Shown here in pieces: positions 43,904 through 54,747 of a stretch of DNA of 64,000 nucleotides. This DNA comes from Callorhinus ursinus. Lineage: Eukaryota > Chordata > Mammalia > Carnivora > Otariidae. The position numbers and the translations under genes were made by a program. The notes below the pieces were generated by a model. That model was not told where the DNA came from and did no database searches. It was given only the letters and a program-made list of their open reading frames with translations. The DNA is taken from the NCBI RefSeq assembly GCF_003265705.1, contig NW_020313168.1, positions 5,525,862-5,589,861 on the forward strand. The letters are read 5' to 3'. The first letter of the stretch is position 1, and each line of letters opens with the position of its first letter.

Positions 43904-44067
43904 CAGGCGTCCTCTGCTTTCCAAAAGTTCAAATTCTGCCACTTCGCTTTCATAAAAGACCTACATGATTTCGGGTTTCTTTTGGTGAGTGCAGACAGGT
44001 GCTAATGGGGGTCTTTTGTAAAGCAAAGTGGCAGAACCTCAACTTTCGAAAGCCAGGGGTCCTCTGC
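43904..44067. repeat. Imperfect inverted repeat of about 60 bp arms
   Basis: The left arm (about 43904-43966) and the reverse complement of the right arm (about 44007-44067) share AGTT...TTCTGCCACTT.GCTTT and AAAAGACC. Spacer is about 40 nt. Possibly a miniature DNA transposon. Confidence 0.7.
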
Positions 44068-44277
44068 TGTGTGCTGTTTCTGCTTATGAAAGATTTCATA
44101 AGGCCGCTCTGCTTTTGGATACTGCAGGGGAACCCGTATCCGACATTGGAATTGTTTTATTTGAGGCTGTAAAAATTTCACCCCATGCATATTTTTGAGC
44201 AGGAAGCTTTGACCATGTCCATGGCTACGTATGTAGGCTGAAATCCCAGTGGAGTTAACTCAACAGAAAAATAGTAA

Positions 44278-44421
44278 GGGGCACCAAGGTGGTGCAGTCA
44301 GTTGAGCGTCTCTTGGTTTCTGCTCAGGTGGTGATCTCAGGGTCGTGATGCCAGGGTCTGCTTAAGACTCTTTCTCCCTCTACCTGCCCCGCCCCCCTTA
44401 AATAAACAAAATCTTAAAAAA
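44278..44421 (+). repeat. Diverged CAN-SINE downstream of TRIM65
   Basis: Head GGGGCACCAAGGTGGTGCAG, shortened body, tail AAATAAACAAAATCTT. Confidence 0.85.
44401..44406 (+). terminator. AATAAA in a SINE tail, possible TRIM65 poly(A) signal
   Basis: First canonical hexamer downstream of the TRIM65 stop codon (1.2 kb away), contributed by the plus-strand CAN-SINE. Use by TRIM65 is inference only. Confidence 0.3.
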
Positions 44422-46399
44422 TAATAATGATAATGAGCACTTGAAGATTTTATTTTTGCACAAATGGCCAAAATGAAGCAACCTCAAGTCAGGCGGACCC
44501 TTCCCCTCCTCGCCCCCACCAGCCGGCTTAGCTGGGCACAGCCTCAGCCCCTGTCCCCTCTACCCAGGGTATGGGGGTTAAGTGCAGTGATGTGTATAGG
44601 TGCCAGGACAGTGCTGGCTTCCTTTGTTTTTGTTTTCCCTACTCAGAATGTACTTTCCTGACGATCCCTGGACATACATTTGTTAGTGTTTCTGAAAGTG
44701 GGTGCTGGGACCTGGAGCCGCTGTAATTCTGTTACTTAAAACATTTCACTTCTTGATCTGGGTGGTGGTTACAAGGATGTTGGCTTTACAACTGTTTATG
44801 CTGTACATGTATGTTTTATACACACATGAATAATTGTTTTTATGATAAATTTTTCAAAGGATAACACATGCAAAAACACTCCCGAAAAAAACCAAAAAAT
44901 TCTTGTGTTTGTGAATAATATATCTCCCTCCCACATTGTAACGTGGCCCAGGCCACGGCCAGGGCTGCACACTCTGTCCTGCAGGTGCCTCCCCAGCCTG
45001 TGGCTCTCTGTTCAAGGGTGGGGGCAGGCCTCTGATTAGTACAGCCTGGGCAATGAGCTTCTAGGAGGACTCCTAAACTGGGGACTCCCCGAACATGGGG
45101 AGAAGGCTCTCGCACCAGACAGGCTGACAGAGCGCAGCTGGGTTGACAGTTGCTGAGAAACCCAGCAGGGGAGGAAGCAGGATTGGGCTGGCCAAGTGAC
45201 TGGCATTGCTGGCCATCCATGTACAGGTTCGAACCATCACCACCACCAACCCACCCCCCATCCCAAAGCCCCAGCATGCATGTCTGACAGGCGGTGCCCA
45301 CACTCTGAAAGGGAGAGAGAAAGGAAGAACAGCCCCCTTCTGCTTCTGTGGTGGGAAGGGTTTGGGGTCTTCATTCTATGATACTACTTTTTATCAGGTT
45401 GTTAGTCCTTCCTGTGTTGTTCTGTAGGAGTGTTCCTGACTGTGACCGTTCACTTTTATTTACATATGATGAGATGCTGCTGCCCTTTTTGTAGAAAACT
45501 ACCCAGTTTTGTAGACTGTGCTTTTCAAGTAGGTGTGGGGCAAGCATGTGCAAATTGTTGGAAAGCTGCTTCAAATGAAATGCCCTCGATCCACCCAATT
45601 CTGACAGAAGTCTGTCTCCTCTCCGGGAAAAACGCATTGGGAGAGAGGGAGAAAAGAGCATGGACTTTGGGGTGTAACGTTTGCAAGGGGGTTCATTTGA
45701 TTAGCCTGTGGGTGTTTCCAGCATATCTGCCGCACCCCTTTAGTATCTGGGCTTCTGTGAGGCAGAATCAGGAGGCACACCACAGCAGGGCAGGGGGACA
45801 GGAGAGATTTTAAAAGACAGGGGCCTTAGGTGCCAGGGGAGTTGAGGGAGTTGGGTTGGAGGCTGCTGTTCTCCAGGCAGGAAGCGATAGGAAGGAACAG
45901 CATGGCGACTGTAGGAGATGTGGCTTCAAGTAACATGGGACTGGAAGCTAGAAGACAGTGGAGCCAGGCTTTCTGAGGGCAAAGGATTTCCATTCCAGGA
46001 TTTCATACCCAGCCAAACAGTCAGTGTCAGAGTCTGAACAAAAACCTTTGGGGGCACTTTCACACCCATTCTCAGGAAGCCCCCCGAGGATGTGCTTTTC
46101 CAAAGTAAAGAAGTAAAGTCAATGAAGGGGAAGGAAGACCTGGGACCCCAGCAACAGGGAGGTCCACACAGAAAAGATGTGATAGAGAATTGAAGTCTCC
46201 AGAAACTTGAGCGTGAACATCCACAGGATGTTCAAGGCTTATGAGCACGTGCTTTATGGATGAGGAGGTAAATGCTAAAAGAAAGGTTAGATATTGAAAA
46301 TGGCTGTCATGGGAGCAAGCAGCTGGAGTAGGTGGGGCACAGAACGGCCAGCTTTTGTTATAAGCCTCATTAAATTGTTTACTTTTTGGAGAAAGAACA
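44422..46399. other. Gene-free stretch between the TRIM genes
   Basis: No gene seen. The part at about 45960-46290 (CCAGGATTTCATACCCAGCC...) resembles old L1/HAL1 sequence. The rest is unassigned. Confidence 0.5.
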
Positions 46400-46653
46400 G
46401 CAAGTAAAGCCTAACCCCAGCAGGAGAAGAGAATAGAGATTAGAGCAGAAATCAATGAAATAGAAACCAAAAGAACAGTAGAACAGATCAACAAAACTAG
46501 GAGTTGGTTCTTGGGAAGAATTAATAAGATCGATAAAGCCCTGGCCAGACTTAAACCAAAAAGAAAAGAGAAAGGACCCAAATAAATAAAATCATGAATG
46601 AAAGAGGAGCAAACACAACCAACACCAAAGAAATACAATAAGAACGTATTGTA

Positions 46654-46876
46654 GGGGCGCCTGGGTGGCTCAGTTGGTTAAACCGCTGCCTTCAGCTCAG
46701 GCCATGATCCCAGGGTCCTGGGATCGAGCCCCACATCGGGCTCCCTGCTCAGCAGGAAGCCTCCTTCTCCCTCTGCCTGCCGCTCCCCCTGCTTGTGCTC
46801 TCCCTCTCTCTCTCTCTTTCTCTCTCTCTCGCTCTCTCTGTGTGTCAAATAAATAAATAAAATCTTAAAAAAAAAA
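46654..46876 (+). repeat. CAN-SINE inside L1 (first of a triple)
   Basis: Complete, with an expanded CT/TC body. Confidence 0.94.
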
Positions 46877-46893
46877 GTAAGCAACTATATGCC

Positions 46894-47086
46894 GGGGTGC
46901 CTGGGTAGCTCAGTCATTAAGTGTCTGCCTTCGGCTCGGGTCATGATCCCAGAGTCCTGGGATCAAGCCCCACATCAGGCTCCCTGCTCCACGGGAAGCC
47001 TGCTTCTCCCTCTCCCACTCCCCCTGCTTGTGTTCTCTCTCTCACTGTCTCTGTCAAATAAATAAATAAAATCTTTAAAAAAAAAA
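46894..47086 (+). repeat. CAN-SINE inside L1 (second of a triple)
   Basis: Left target word TAAGCAACTATATGCC at 46878-46893; its right copy lies beyond the third SINE. Confidence 0.94.
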
Positions 47087-47089
47087 TAA

Positions 47090-47298
47090 GGGCGCCTGGG
47101 TGCCTCAGTTGGTTAAGCGACTGCCTTCGGCTCAGGTCATGATCCTGGAGTCCCGGGATCGAGTCCTACATCGGGCTCCCTGCTTGGCGGGGAGTCTGCT
47201 TCTCCCTCTGACCCTCTTCCCTCTCATGCTCTCTATCTCTCATTCTCTCTCTCTCTCTCAAATAAATAAATAAAATCTTTTAAAAAAAATAAATAAAA
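47090..47298 (+). repeat. CAN-SINE inside L1 (third of a triple)
   Basis: Followed by TAAGCAACTATATGCC at 47299-47314, the shared target word of the second and third SINEs. Confidence 0.94.
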
Positions 47299-47549
47299 TA
47301 AGCAACTATATGCCAGCACATTAGGCAATCAGGAAGAAATGGATATATTCCTAGAAACTAAACTACCAAAACTGAAACAGGAAGAAATTAAAAACCTGAA
47401 CAGACCTTTAACCAGCAAGGAAATTGAAGCAGTAATAAAAAATCTCCCAACAAACAAGAGCCAGACGGCTGCCCAGGGGAATTTCACCAAACATTTAAAG
47501 AAGAAGTAATACCTATTTTTCTGAAGTTGTTTCAAGAAATGTAAATGGA

Positions 47550-47674
47550 GGGGCGTCTGGGTGGGGCTCAGATGGTTAAGCGTCTGCCTTTGGCTCAGGT
47601 CATGATCCCAGAGTCCTGGGATCGAGTCCCACATCAGGCTCCCTGATCCTTGGGAGCCTGCTTCTCCCTCTGCT

Positions 47675-47705
<31 letters not shown>

Positions 47706-47745
47706 CTCATGAATAATAAATAAATAAAAATCTTAAAAAAAAAGA
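47550..47745 (+). repeat. CAN-SINE inside L1
   Basis: Perfect 16-bp target duplication AAGAAATGTAAATGGA at 47534-47549 and 47746-47761. Confidence 0.95.
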
Positions 47746-49885
47746 AAGAAATGTAAATGGAAGGAAAACTTACAGACTCTTTCTATGAGGCCAGCATTAC
47801 CTGGATCCCCAAACCAGACAAAACCAGATCTTGATCCCAAACCCCACCAAAAAGGAGAATTTCAAACCAATATTCTTGATGAACATGGATGCAAAAATTC
47901 TCACCAAGATACCAGCCAATAGGATCCAACAGTACATTAAAAAAGATTATTCACCACGACCAAGTGGGATTTATTCCTGGGCTGCAAGGGTGGTTCAACA
48001 TCCACAAATCAATCATTGTGATACACTACATCAATAAATGAAAGGACAAGAACCATATGATCCTTTCAATAGATGCAGAAAAAGCATTTGACAAAGTACA
48101 CGCATCCTTTCTTGATTAAAACTCTTCACAGTGTAGGGATAGAGTGAACATACCTCAATATCATAAAAGCCATATGCAAAAAGCCCACAGCGAATATCAT
48201 TCTCAATGGGAAAAAACTGAGAGCTTTTCCCCTAAGGTCAGGATCACCTTAGGCAGGGATGTCCACTCTCACCACTGTTGTTTAACATAGTACTAGAAGT
48301 CCTAGCCTAAGCAATCAGGCAACAAAAAGAAATAAAAGGCATCCGAATCAGCAAAGAAGAAGTCAAATGCCCACTCTTCACAGATGACATGATGCTCTAT
48401 GTGAAAAACCCAAAAGACTCCACCCCAAAATTGCTAGAACTCATACAGGAATTCAGCAACGTGGCAGGAGATAAAATCAATGCACAGAAATCAGTTGCAT
48501 TTCTATACACTAACAATGAGACAGAAAAAAGAAATTAAGGAGTCACTAGGAATAAACCTAACCAAAGAGGCAAAGGAGCTGTACTCTGAAAGCTATAAAA
48601 TGCTCATGAAAGAAAGTGAGGAAGACACGAAGAAATGGAAAAACGTTCCATGCTCTATGGATTGGGAGGACAAATACTGTTAAAACGTCTATGCTACCTA
48701 GAGCAATCTATATGTTCAATGCATCCCTATCAAAATACCATCAACATTTTTCACAAAGCTGAAATAAATAATCCTAAAGTTTGTATAGAACCAAAAAAGA
48801 CTTTGAATAGCCACAGGAATGTCGACAAGGAAAATCAAACCTGGTGGCATCACAATTCTGGACTTCAAGCTATATTACAAAGCTGTATTCATCAAGACAG
48901 CCTGCTACTGGCACAAAAACAGACACGGAGATCAGTGGAACAGAATAGAAAATCCAGAAATGGACCCTCAATTCTATGGTCAACTAATCTTTGACAAAGC
49001 AGGAAAGAATATCCAATGGGAAAAAGACCAGTCTCTTCAACAAATGGTGTTGGGAAAATTGGGCAGCCACATGCAGAAGAATGAAACTGGACCATTTCCT
49101 TACACCACACACAAAAATAGACTCAAAATGGATGAAAGACCTAAATGTGAGAACAGGAATCTATCAGAATCCTAGAGGAGAACACAGGCAGCACCCTCTT
49201 CGACCTCAGCCGCAGCAACTTCTTAGAAACATCGCCGAAGGCAAGGGAAACAATGGCAACAATGAACTATTGGGACTTCATCAGGACAAAAATCTTTTGC
49301 ACAGCAAAGGAAACAGTCCACAAAACCAAAAGACAACCGACAGAATGGGAGAAGATATTTACAAATGTCTTATCAGATAAAGGGCTAGTATCCAAAATCT
49401 ATAAAGAATTTGTCACACTCAACACCCAAAGAACAAATAATCCAATCAAGAAATGGGCCCAAGACACGAACACACATTTCTCCAAAGAAGACATTCAAAT
49501 GGTCAACAGACACATGAAAAAATGCTCAACATCACTCAGTATCAGGGAAATACAAATCAAAACCACAATGAGATACCACCTCACACCAGTCAGAATGGCT
49601 AAAATTAACAAGTCAGGAAACAACAGACCCTCCTACACTGTTAGTGGGAATGCAAGTTGGTGCAGCCACGCTGGAAAACAGTATGGAGGTTCCTCAAAAA
49701 GTTGAAAATAGAGCTACCCTACAACCCAGCAATTGCACTACTGGGTATTTACCCCAAAGGTACAACTGTAGGGATCCGAAGGGGTACATGCACCCCAATG
49801 TTTATAGCATCAATGTCCACAATACCCAAACTATGGAAAGAGCCCAGATGTCCATCGATAGATGAATGGATAAAGAAGATGTGAG

Positions 49886-49888
<3 letters not shown>

Positions 49889-49923
<35 letters not shown>
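49889..49923. repeat. (CA)n microsatellite inside L1
   Basis: ACACAC run of about 17-18 units within the L1 ORF2/3' UTR region. Confidence 0.95.
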
Positions 49924-49926
<3 letters not shown>

Positions 49927-49961
49927 GGAATATTACTCGGCCATCAAGAAAATGAAATCTT

Positions 49962-50158
49962 GGGCACCTGGTTGGCTCAGTTGGTTGGGCGACTGCCTTC
50001 AGCTCAGATCATGATCCTGGAGTCCCAGGATCGAGTCCCGTATCGGGCTCCCTGCTCAGCAGGGAGTCTGCTTCTTTCTCCCTCCGACCCTCTTCCCTCT
50101 CGTGCTCTCTATCTCTCATTCTCTCTCTCTCGAATAAATAAAATAAAATCTTTAAAAA
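49962..50158 (+). repeat. CAN-SINE inside L1 3' region
   Basis: Perfect 16-bp target duplication AAGAAAATGAAATCTT at 49946-49961 and 50159-50174. Confidence 0.95.
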
Positions 50159-50614
50159 AAGAAAATGAAATCTTGCCATTTGCAACAACATGGGTGGAAC
50201 TAGAAGGTATTATGCTAAGCGAAATAATTCAATCAGAGAAAGAATTAATATGATTTCATTCATGTGGAATTTAAGAAACAAAACACAGGAGCATAGGGGA
50301 AGGGAGGGAAACATAGAACAAGATGAAATCAGAGAGGGAGACAAACCATAAGAGACTCTTAATCATAGGAAACAAACTGAGGGTTGCTGGTGGGGGGATG
50401 GGGTAACTGGGTGATGGGCATTAAGGAGGGCCCGTGATGTAATGAACACTGGGTGTTATATACAACTGATGAATCACTGAACTCTACCTCTGAAACTGGT
50501 AATACACTCACTATATGTTAATTAACTGAATTTAAATTTAAAAAATTAAATTACTTTTTAAATTCTATCATTTTGAAATGAATACAAATCAAAAATTGTA
50601 AAGTACATCAAAAC

Positions 50615-50738
50615 GGGGTGCCCGGCTGGCTCAGCATGCTCAGGAAGAGCGTGTGACTCTTAATCTTGGGGTCATGAGTTCGATCCCCACGTTGGGTGTA
50701 GAGATCACTAAAAAATAAATAAATAAACTTTTAAAAAT
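50615..50738 (+). repeat. tRNA-Lys-like SINE with recognisable anticodon arm
   Basis: GCCCGGCTGGCTCAG start, GACTCTTAATCTT (Lys CTT anticodon loop), GTTCGATCCCC B box and GTTGGG acceptor remnant, then an A/T-rich tail. Target duplication GTACATCAAAAC at 50603-50614 and 50739-50750. It is a SINE, not a tRNA gene. Confidence 0.85.
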
Positions 50739-50750
50739 GTACATCAAAAC

Positions 50751-52349
50751 CATTCAGTGCTACCGTGGGACATGGCTTGGTCCTATTTCAATTTCATAGA
50801 TGCAAGCGAGGCTAGGAATGGCTTGCTCATTACTCCCATTTGCTGGATGGTTTTTGCTTGGTTTTGCTTCAGTTTGACCATTTTCTTTTCCTTTCAAGCA
50901 GTACTGCAGCCCTGTAGACAGGTTCATATATGAGGTTTAAGATTATTTTCAGGTTGCACTTTCTGGGTTTAAATTCTGCCTCCTCCACTGGAGGAGTTGT
51001 ATGACCTCTGGCAAGATACGTAACCTGTTGGAATTCCATTTCTCATCCTTCATGACATAGTTCTTGCAAGGGCAGAGTGAGATGCAGGCATGAACATGCT
51101 CCTACAGACCTCAAAAGTGCCAGTTACCTTTTCCCCTTAAGAGCCAATTCATTTCAAAAAAGAATTACTCTGTTGGGCAGCCTTAAAGCTACGATAATGG
51201 AATTGAAGTATTAAAACACCACCATCTTGACAAATCACATCTCTATGCTTTCCTAGGGAAGCCGATCTTCCTGAGCAGGCTCTGGGCTGGGAAGCAGAAG
51301 GCCGGCTGGCGCTTATCCATGAACATGCCCCAACCCAAGTGGCACCCCTCACCCCTGCAGAACCAGGCGGGTCTGTGGTCTCAGCCAGCCCGGGCAGCCT
51401 GGCTGCCAGGCCTTGCAGCAGGGTGGTGCTGATGCCCGAGCCTCCAAACTGTTCCTGGGTCTTGGCAAACAAGAGATAGTCATGATCAAGTAGTGATCCA
51501 GTGGAAACCAACGTATGGAACTCATTACTCGCCTTCCTGCCAAACTGGGCACACCCAGCCTGGTTCCCTATGCTACTCCTCTGCTGGAAGAGCTTCTCCC
51601 CGCCCTAGTTTCTGTGCGCCTGCGTCCTAGCAACCCACGAAAGCCCAGCTCAGATGCTACTTCCTCCACAAGGCCCTTTACGATCTGCCCCCCCTTCCCG
51701 TGAGTCCCTCCCGGATTGCACCCCTCATTTAATATTTCATAGATCTTCGTTTTCTTCTCTCCTTCCAGGAAAGACGCAGGGAGGCTCTGCATAGCATCTT
51801 CCTAAATTAGACATTCTTAAGCTGGGGGTCTTGGTGAGAAAATCCTCTGTAGTTTCACTCTTCTGTAAAGTGAAATTTTGCATTTCTTTCTATTACAAAT
51901 GGAGAGAACACACCACAGTGGAGTTAGCAATTCTATGACTTGTCACCAGTAGAAATCACAGATAGTTCCATAGCACATTATGTGGTGACACGGAACCTGA
52001 AATATCACTTACGATCATCACTATTTCAAAAATACATTACTAGGCCTCCATCAGATATTGTTATTTATTGTGTTAAAGAAACACAGATATCACAAATTTA
52101 TTTTTTTAATTATTTTGTACCTGTATTTCAATGTAATCGGTTTCCATGAAATCCTATGCATTTTGTTTTGTACAATTAAAAGCATTACTTTGGAAAGGGC
52201 TGCACCTGGCATCGAGAGGGGCCCTGGTGATGAGAAAGGTTAAGCCCCACTTGTGGATGGAACCCTCCTGACACTTTTATTCCTTCCTCTTTATACTCTC
52301 GTCAGCAGGAGGCTTGGAGGGTAAGGAAGAATTGTCTCAATTATTCTAT
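50751..52349. other. Gene-free stretch upstream of TRIM47
   Basis: Mostly unassigned. About 51600-51790 resembles LINE-2 (CAGCTCAGATGCTACTTCCTCCACAAGG). A 120-codon minus-strand open frame at 51149-51511 is not recognised. Confidence 0.5.
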
Positions 52350-52900
52350 ATTTTTTAATGAACTTTTAATTTTAGAATAGTTGTAACCTACAAAAAAGTT
52401 GCAAAGATAACTCAGAGTTCCCAGATACCTCACTCCTAATTCCCCCTTTTGTTAACAGCTTACATGATTATGGTGCATTTGTCACAATTAAGAGCCAATA
52501 TGAGGCGCCTGGGTGGCTCAGTCGTTAAGCATCTGCCTTGGCTCAGGTCATGATCCCAGGGTCCTGGGATCGAGCCCCACATCGGGCTCCCTGCTCAGCG
52601 GGAAGCCTGCTTCTCCCTCTCCCACTCCCCCTGCTTGTGTTCCTGCTCTCGCTGTGTCTCTCTCTGTCAAATAAATAAATAAAATCTTCTTAAAAATTAT
52701 TAAAAAAAACTATTAAGAGCCAATATTGATACATTTTATTAACTATAGTCCGTAATTTATTCAAATCTCCCTAGTTTTCCCGTAACAACCGTTTTCTCTC
52801 TCAGGAGTACACCCAGAATACACATAACATTTACTCATCACATCTCCTGAGGCTCCTCATGGCTGGGGCAGTTTCTCAGACTGACCGCTCCCCCTCCACT
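52350..52900 (-). mobile_element. Old L1M-type fragment split by a SINE
   Basis: TTGCAAAGATAACTCAGAGTTCCC and the following words resemble the antisense L1M 3' region. The SINE at 52502-52711 interrupts it. Confidence 0.6.
52502..52711 (+). repeat. CAN-SINE
   Basis: Target duplication ATTAAGAGCCAATAT at 52487-52501 and 52712-52726. Confidence 0.95.
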
Positions 52901-53005
52901 TTTTTTTTTTTGGTCCCTTTTTTTGATAATCTTGAAGGTTTTGAGAAGTATTAGTCAGGTATTCTGTAGACTGTCGGTCCACTGAGGTTTGTGTGATGTT
53001 TTATT

Positions 53006-53182
53006 TTTATTTTTGTTAGGATTTTTTTATTTATTTGTCAGAGAGAGATCCAAGTAGGGAGAGCAGCAGGCCCAGGGAGAAGCCGACTGAGCTGAGCAGG
53101 GAGCCTGATGGGGGCTCTATACCAGGGATCATGACCCAAGCCCAAGGCAGAGGAACAAACGACTGAGCCACCCAGGCACCCC
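53006..53182 (-). repeat. CAN-SINE
   Basis: Minus orientation; near-identical flanks TGTGTGATGTTTTATT and TGTGTGGTGTTTTGAT. Confidence 0.9.
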
Positions 53183-53480
53183 TGTGTGGTGTTTTGATCA
53201 TGATTAGACTGGTTTATGGATTTGGGGGAGGAAGACCATATCATCCCAGGTACTTACTGTCAACATGACCTTGATCACCCAGCTGGGGTCAAACTTGCCA
53301 GGCTTCACCACCGTAAAGTGACTTTTTTGCTCCCTTTGGAAGAAAGTCACTATGCACAGCCCGCATTAAAGGAGTGGAAAACCAGGCTCCATCTCGGAGT
53401 ATCTACAACCACTATTCTGCATTCTTCTCAATGGGAAATATGCCTATCCTTCTTCATTTATTTTCCCAGTCATTTATTTT

Positions 53481-53663
53481 TTTTTAAAGTTTTATTTATT
53501 TGAGAGAGAATGAGATAGAGAGCACATGAGAGGGGGGAGGGTCAGAGGGAGAAGCAGATTCCCTGCTGAGCAAGGAGCCCGATGCGGGACTCGATCCCGG
53601 GATTCCAAGATCATGACCTGAGCCGAAGGCAGTCGCTTAACCAACTGAGCCACCCAGGCGCCC
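53481..53663 (-). repeat. CAN-SINE
   Basis: Minus orientation; target duplication CCCAGTCATTTATTT on both sides. Confidence 0.94.
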
Positions 53664-53765
53664 CCCAGTCATTTATTTATATCAGTATGCACTCATGGAT
53701 GTTTATTTTATACTTTGGGTTATAAGTCAATGCTACTTTATTTTGTTGCCATTTTATTTATTTTT

Positions 53766-53794
53766 TAAAAAGATTTTATTTATTTGAGAGAGAA

Positions 53795-53834
<40 letters not shown>

Positions 53835-54011
53835 AGCGACTGCGCACAAGCACGAGCAGAGGGGAGGGATAGAGGAAGAGGGAGAAGCCGACTCCCACCT
53901 AGCGGGAGGGGGTGGGGAGGGACCCCTATTCGGGGGCTCGATCCCAAAACCCTGGGATCATGACCTGAGCCGAAGGCAGACGATTTACCATCTGAGCCAC
54001 CCAGGCGCCCC
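53766..54011 (-). repeat. CAN-SINE with expanded GA tract
   Basis: Minus orientation; flanks GCCATTTTATT. Its body carries a (GA)n expansion at about 53799-53833, making it longer than its relatives. It is the last SINE before the TRIM47 promoter. Confidence 0.93.
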
Positions 54012-54299
54012 GCCATTTTATTGTTTTTAAACAATATTATTAAGTGCATGTCTGGATGAGCCTTAAATGCCTCCATTTGGGGAACCCACACCCCTAGCCC
54101 CAGGTACACCGCAAGTGCCTGGGCATGGGGGTGGGAGTCCGTGGAGGGGAACTGAATTCCCTCAGACAAGGTACTTGGAGGGTGACATCAACTTCCCATT
54201 TCAGGGTTAGAAGAGCCCAAGTTCCCCACAAGGGGTAAATAGAGTCTCTAAGGGGCAAAAACACGCGCACTTCCGCAGTTAATTTTCTCTGCAGGCAGC

Positions 54300-54747
54300 A
54301 CGGAAACTTTGCTAACAAGTGCCTCGGAGAGGTCTGGAGCGCGGAGGGGCTGGCGTGGCCGGGTGGGAACGGGTGGGAACGCCCGGCCCCTCTGGAGTCC
54401 GTGGCCTGGCTATGGGGGCAGTTGAGGGGAGTGGAGGGGTGAACTCCTTCCCAGCTTCCTTCCAGTGTACCCCCTCATACTCTCTGCCCTCTGCCCTCCC
54501 CTTGGACCAGGAGGGACGGTCGTCCAGGAGCCCCTCGGGTCGGCCGCGCAGCCTGGGCCGGCGCCGGGTATACCGGGACCCGCAGGCGGGTCCGCGGCGC
54601 TGGGGGCGGGTGGGGGCAGTCCGAGCCGGGGACGGAAGGGGGCTGGACCCTTGGCCTCGGTCCCAGGGGGCGGCGCCGCAGCGCAAGCGGGCCGGGTCCC
54701 TCCCAGGGCGGGAGCAGAACAGGCGGTGCCCGCGCGGCCGCGGAGCT
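54300..54747 (+). promoter_or_regulatory. TRIM47: TRIM47 CpG-rich promoter and 5' UTR
   Basis: GC and CpG content rise sharply after the SINE cluster that ends at 54011 and peak from about 54530 into exon 1. No TATA box. The transcription start is not resolved. The frame of exon 1 is open through this region. Confidence 0.6.

Larger units (their letters stand above)
43200..44430 (+). other. TRIM65: TRIM65 3' UTR and flank, end unresolved
   Basis: No canonical AATAAA occurs between the stop and 44400; the first is in the tail of the SINE at 44278-44421. A variant hexamer, TATAAA, at about 43859 lies after T-rich sequence. The 3' end is therefore uncertain. The stretch also carries an inverted repeat (43904-44067). 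Confidence 0.4.
46400..50550 (+). mobile_element. 5'-truncated L1 with decayed ORF2, interrupted by five SINEs
   Basis: Sense L1 starting inside ORF2 (TTAGAGCAGAAATCAATGAAATAG) and running through the reverse transcriptase region, where the usual FADD motif reads FTDD at 48377-48388, to a 3' UTR ending about 50550. ORF2 is broken by several stops and frameshifts, so it is inactive. SINEs inserted at 46654-46876, 46894-47086, 47090-47298, 47550-47745 and 49962-50158 must be younger than this L1. Confidence 0.9.

Noticed and set aside
46400..50550. Intact, active L1
   Set aside because: The 5' end and ORF1 are absent and ORF2 is cut by stops, frameshifts and SINE insertions.
53766..54011. CRISPR-like or satellite array from the closely spaced similar repeats at 53.0-54.0 kb
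   Set aside because: The units are separate SINEs with their own target duplications and different spacings.
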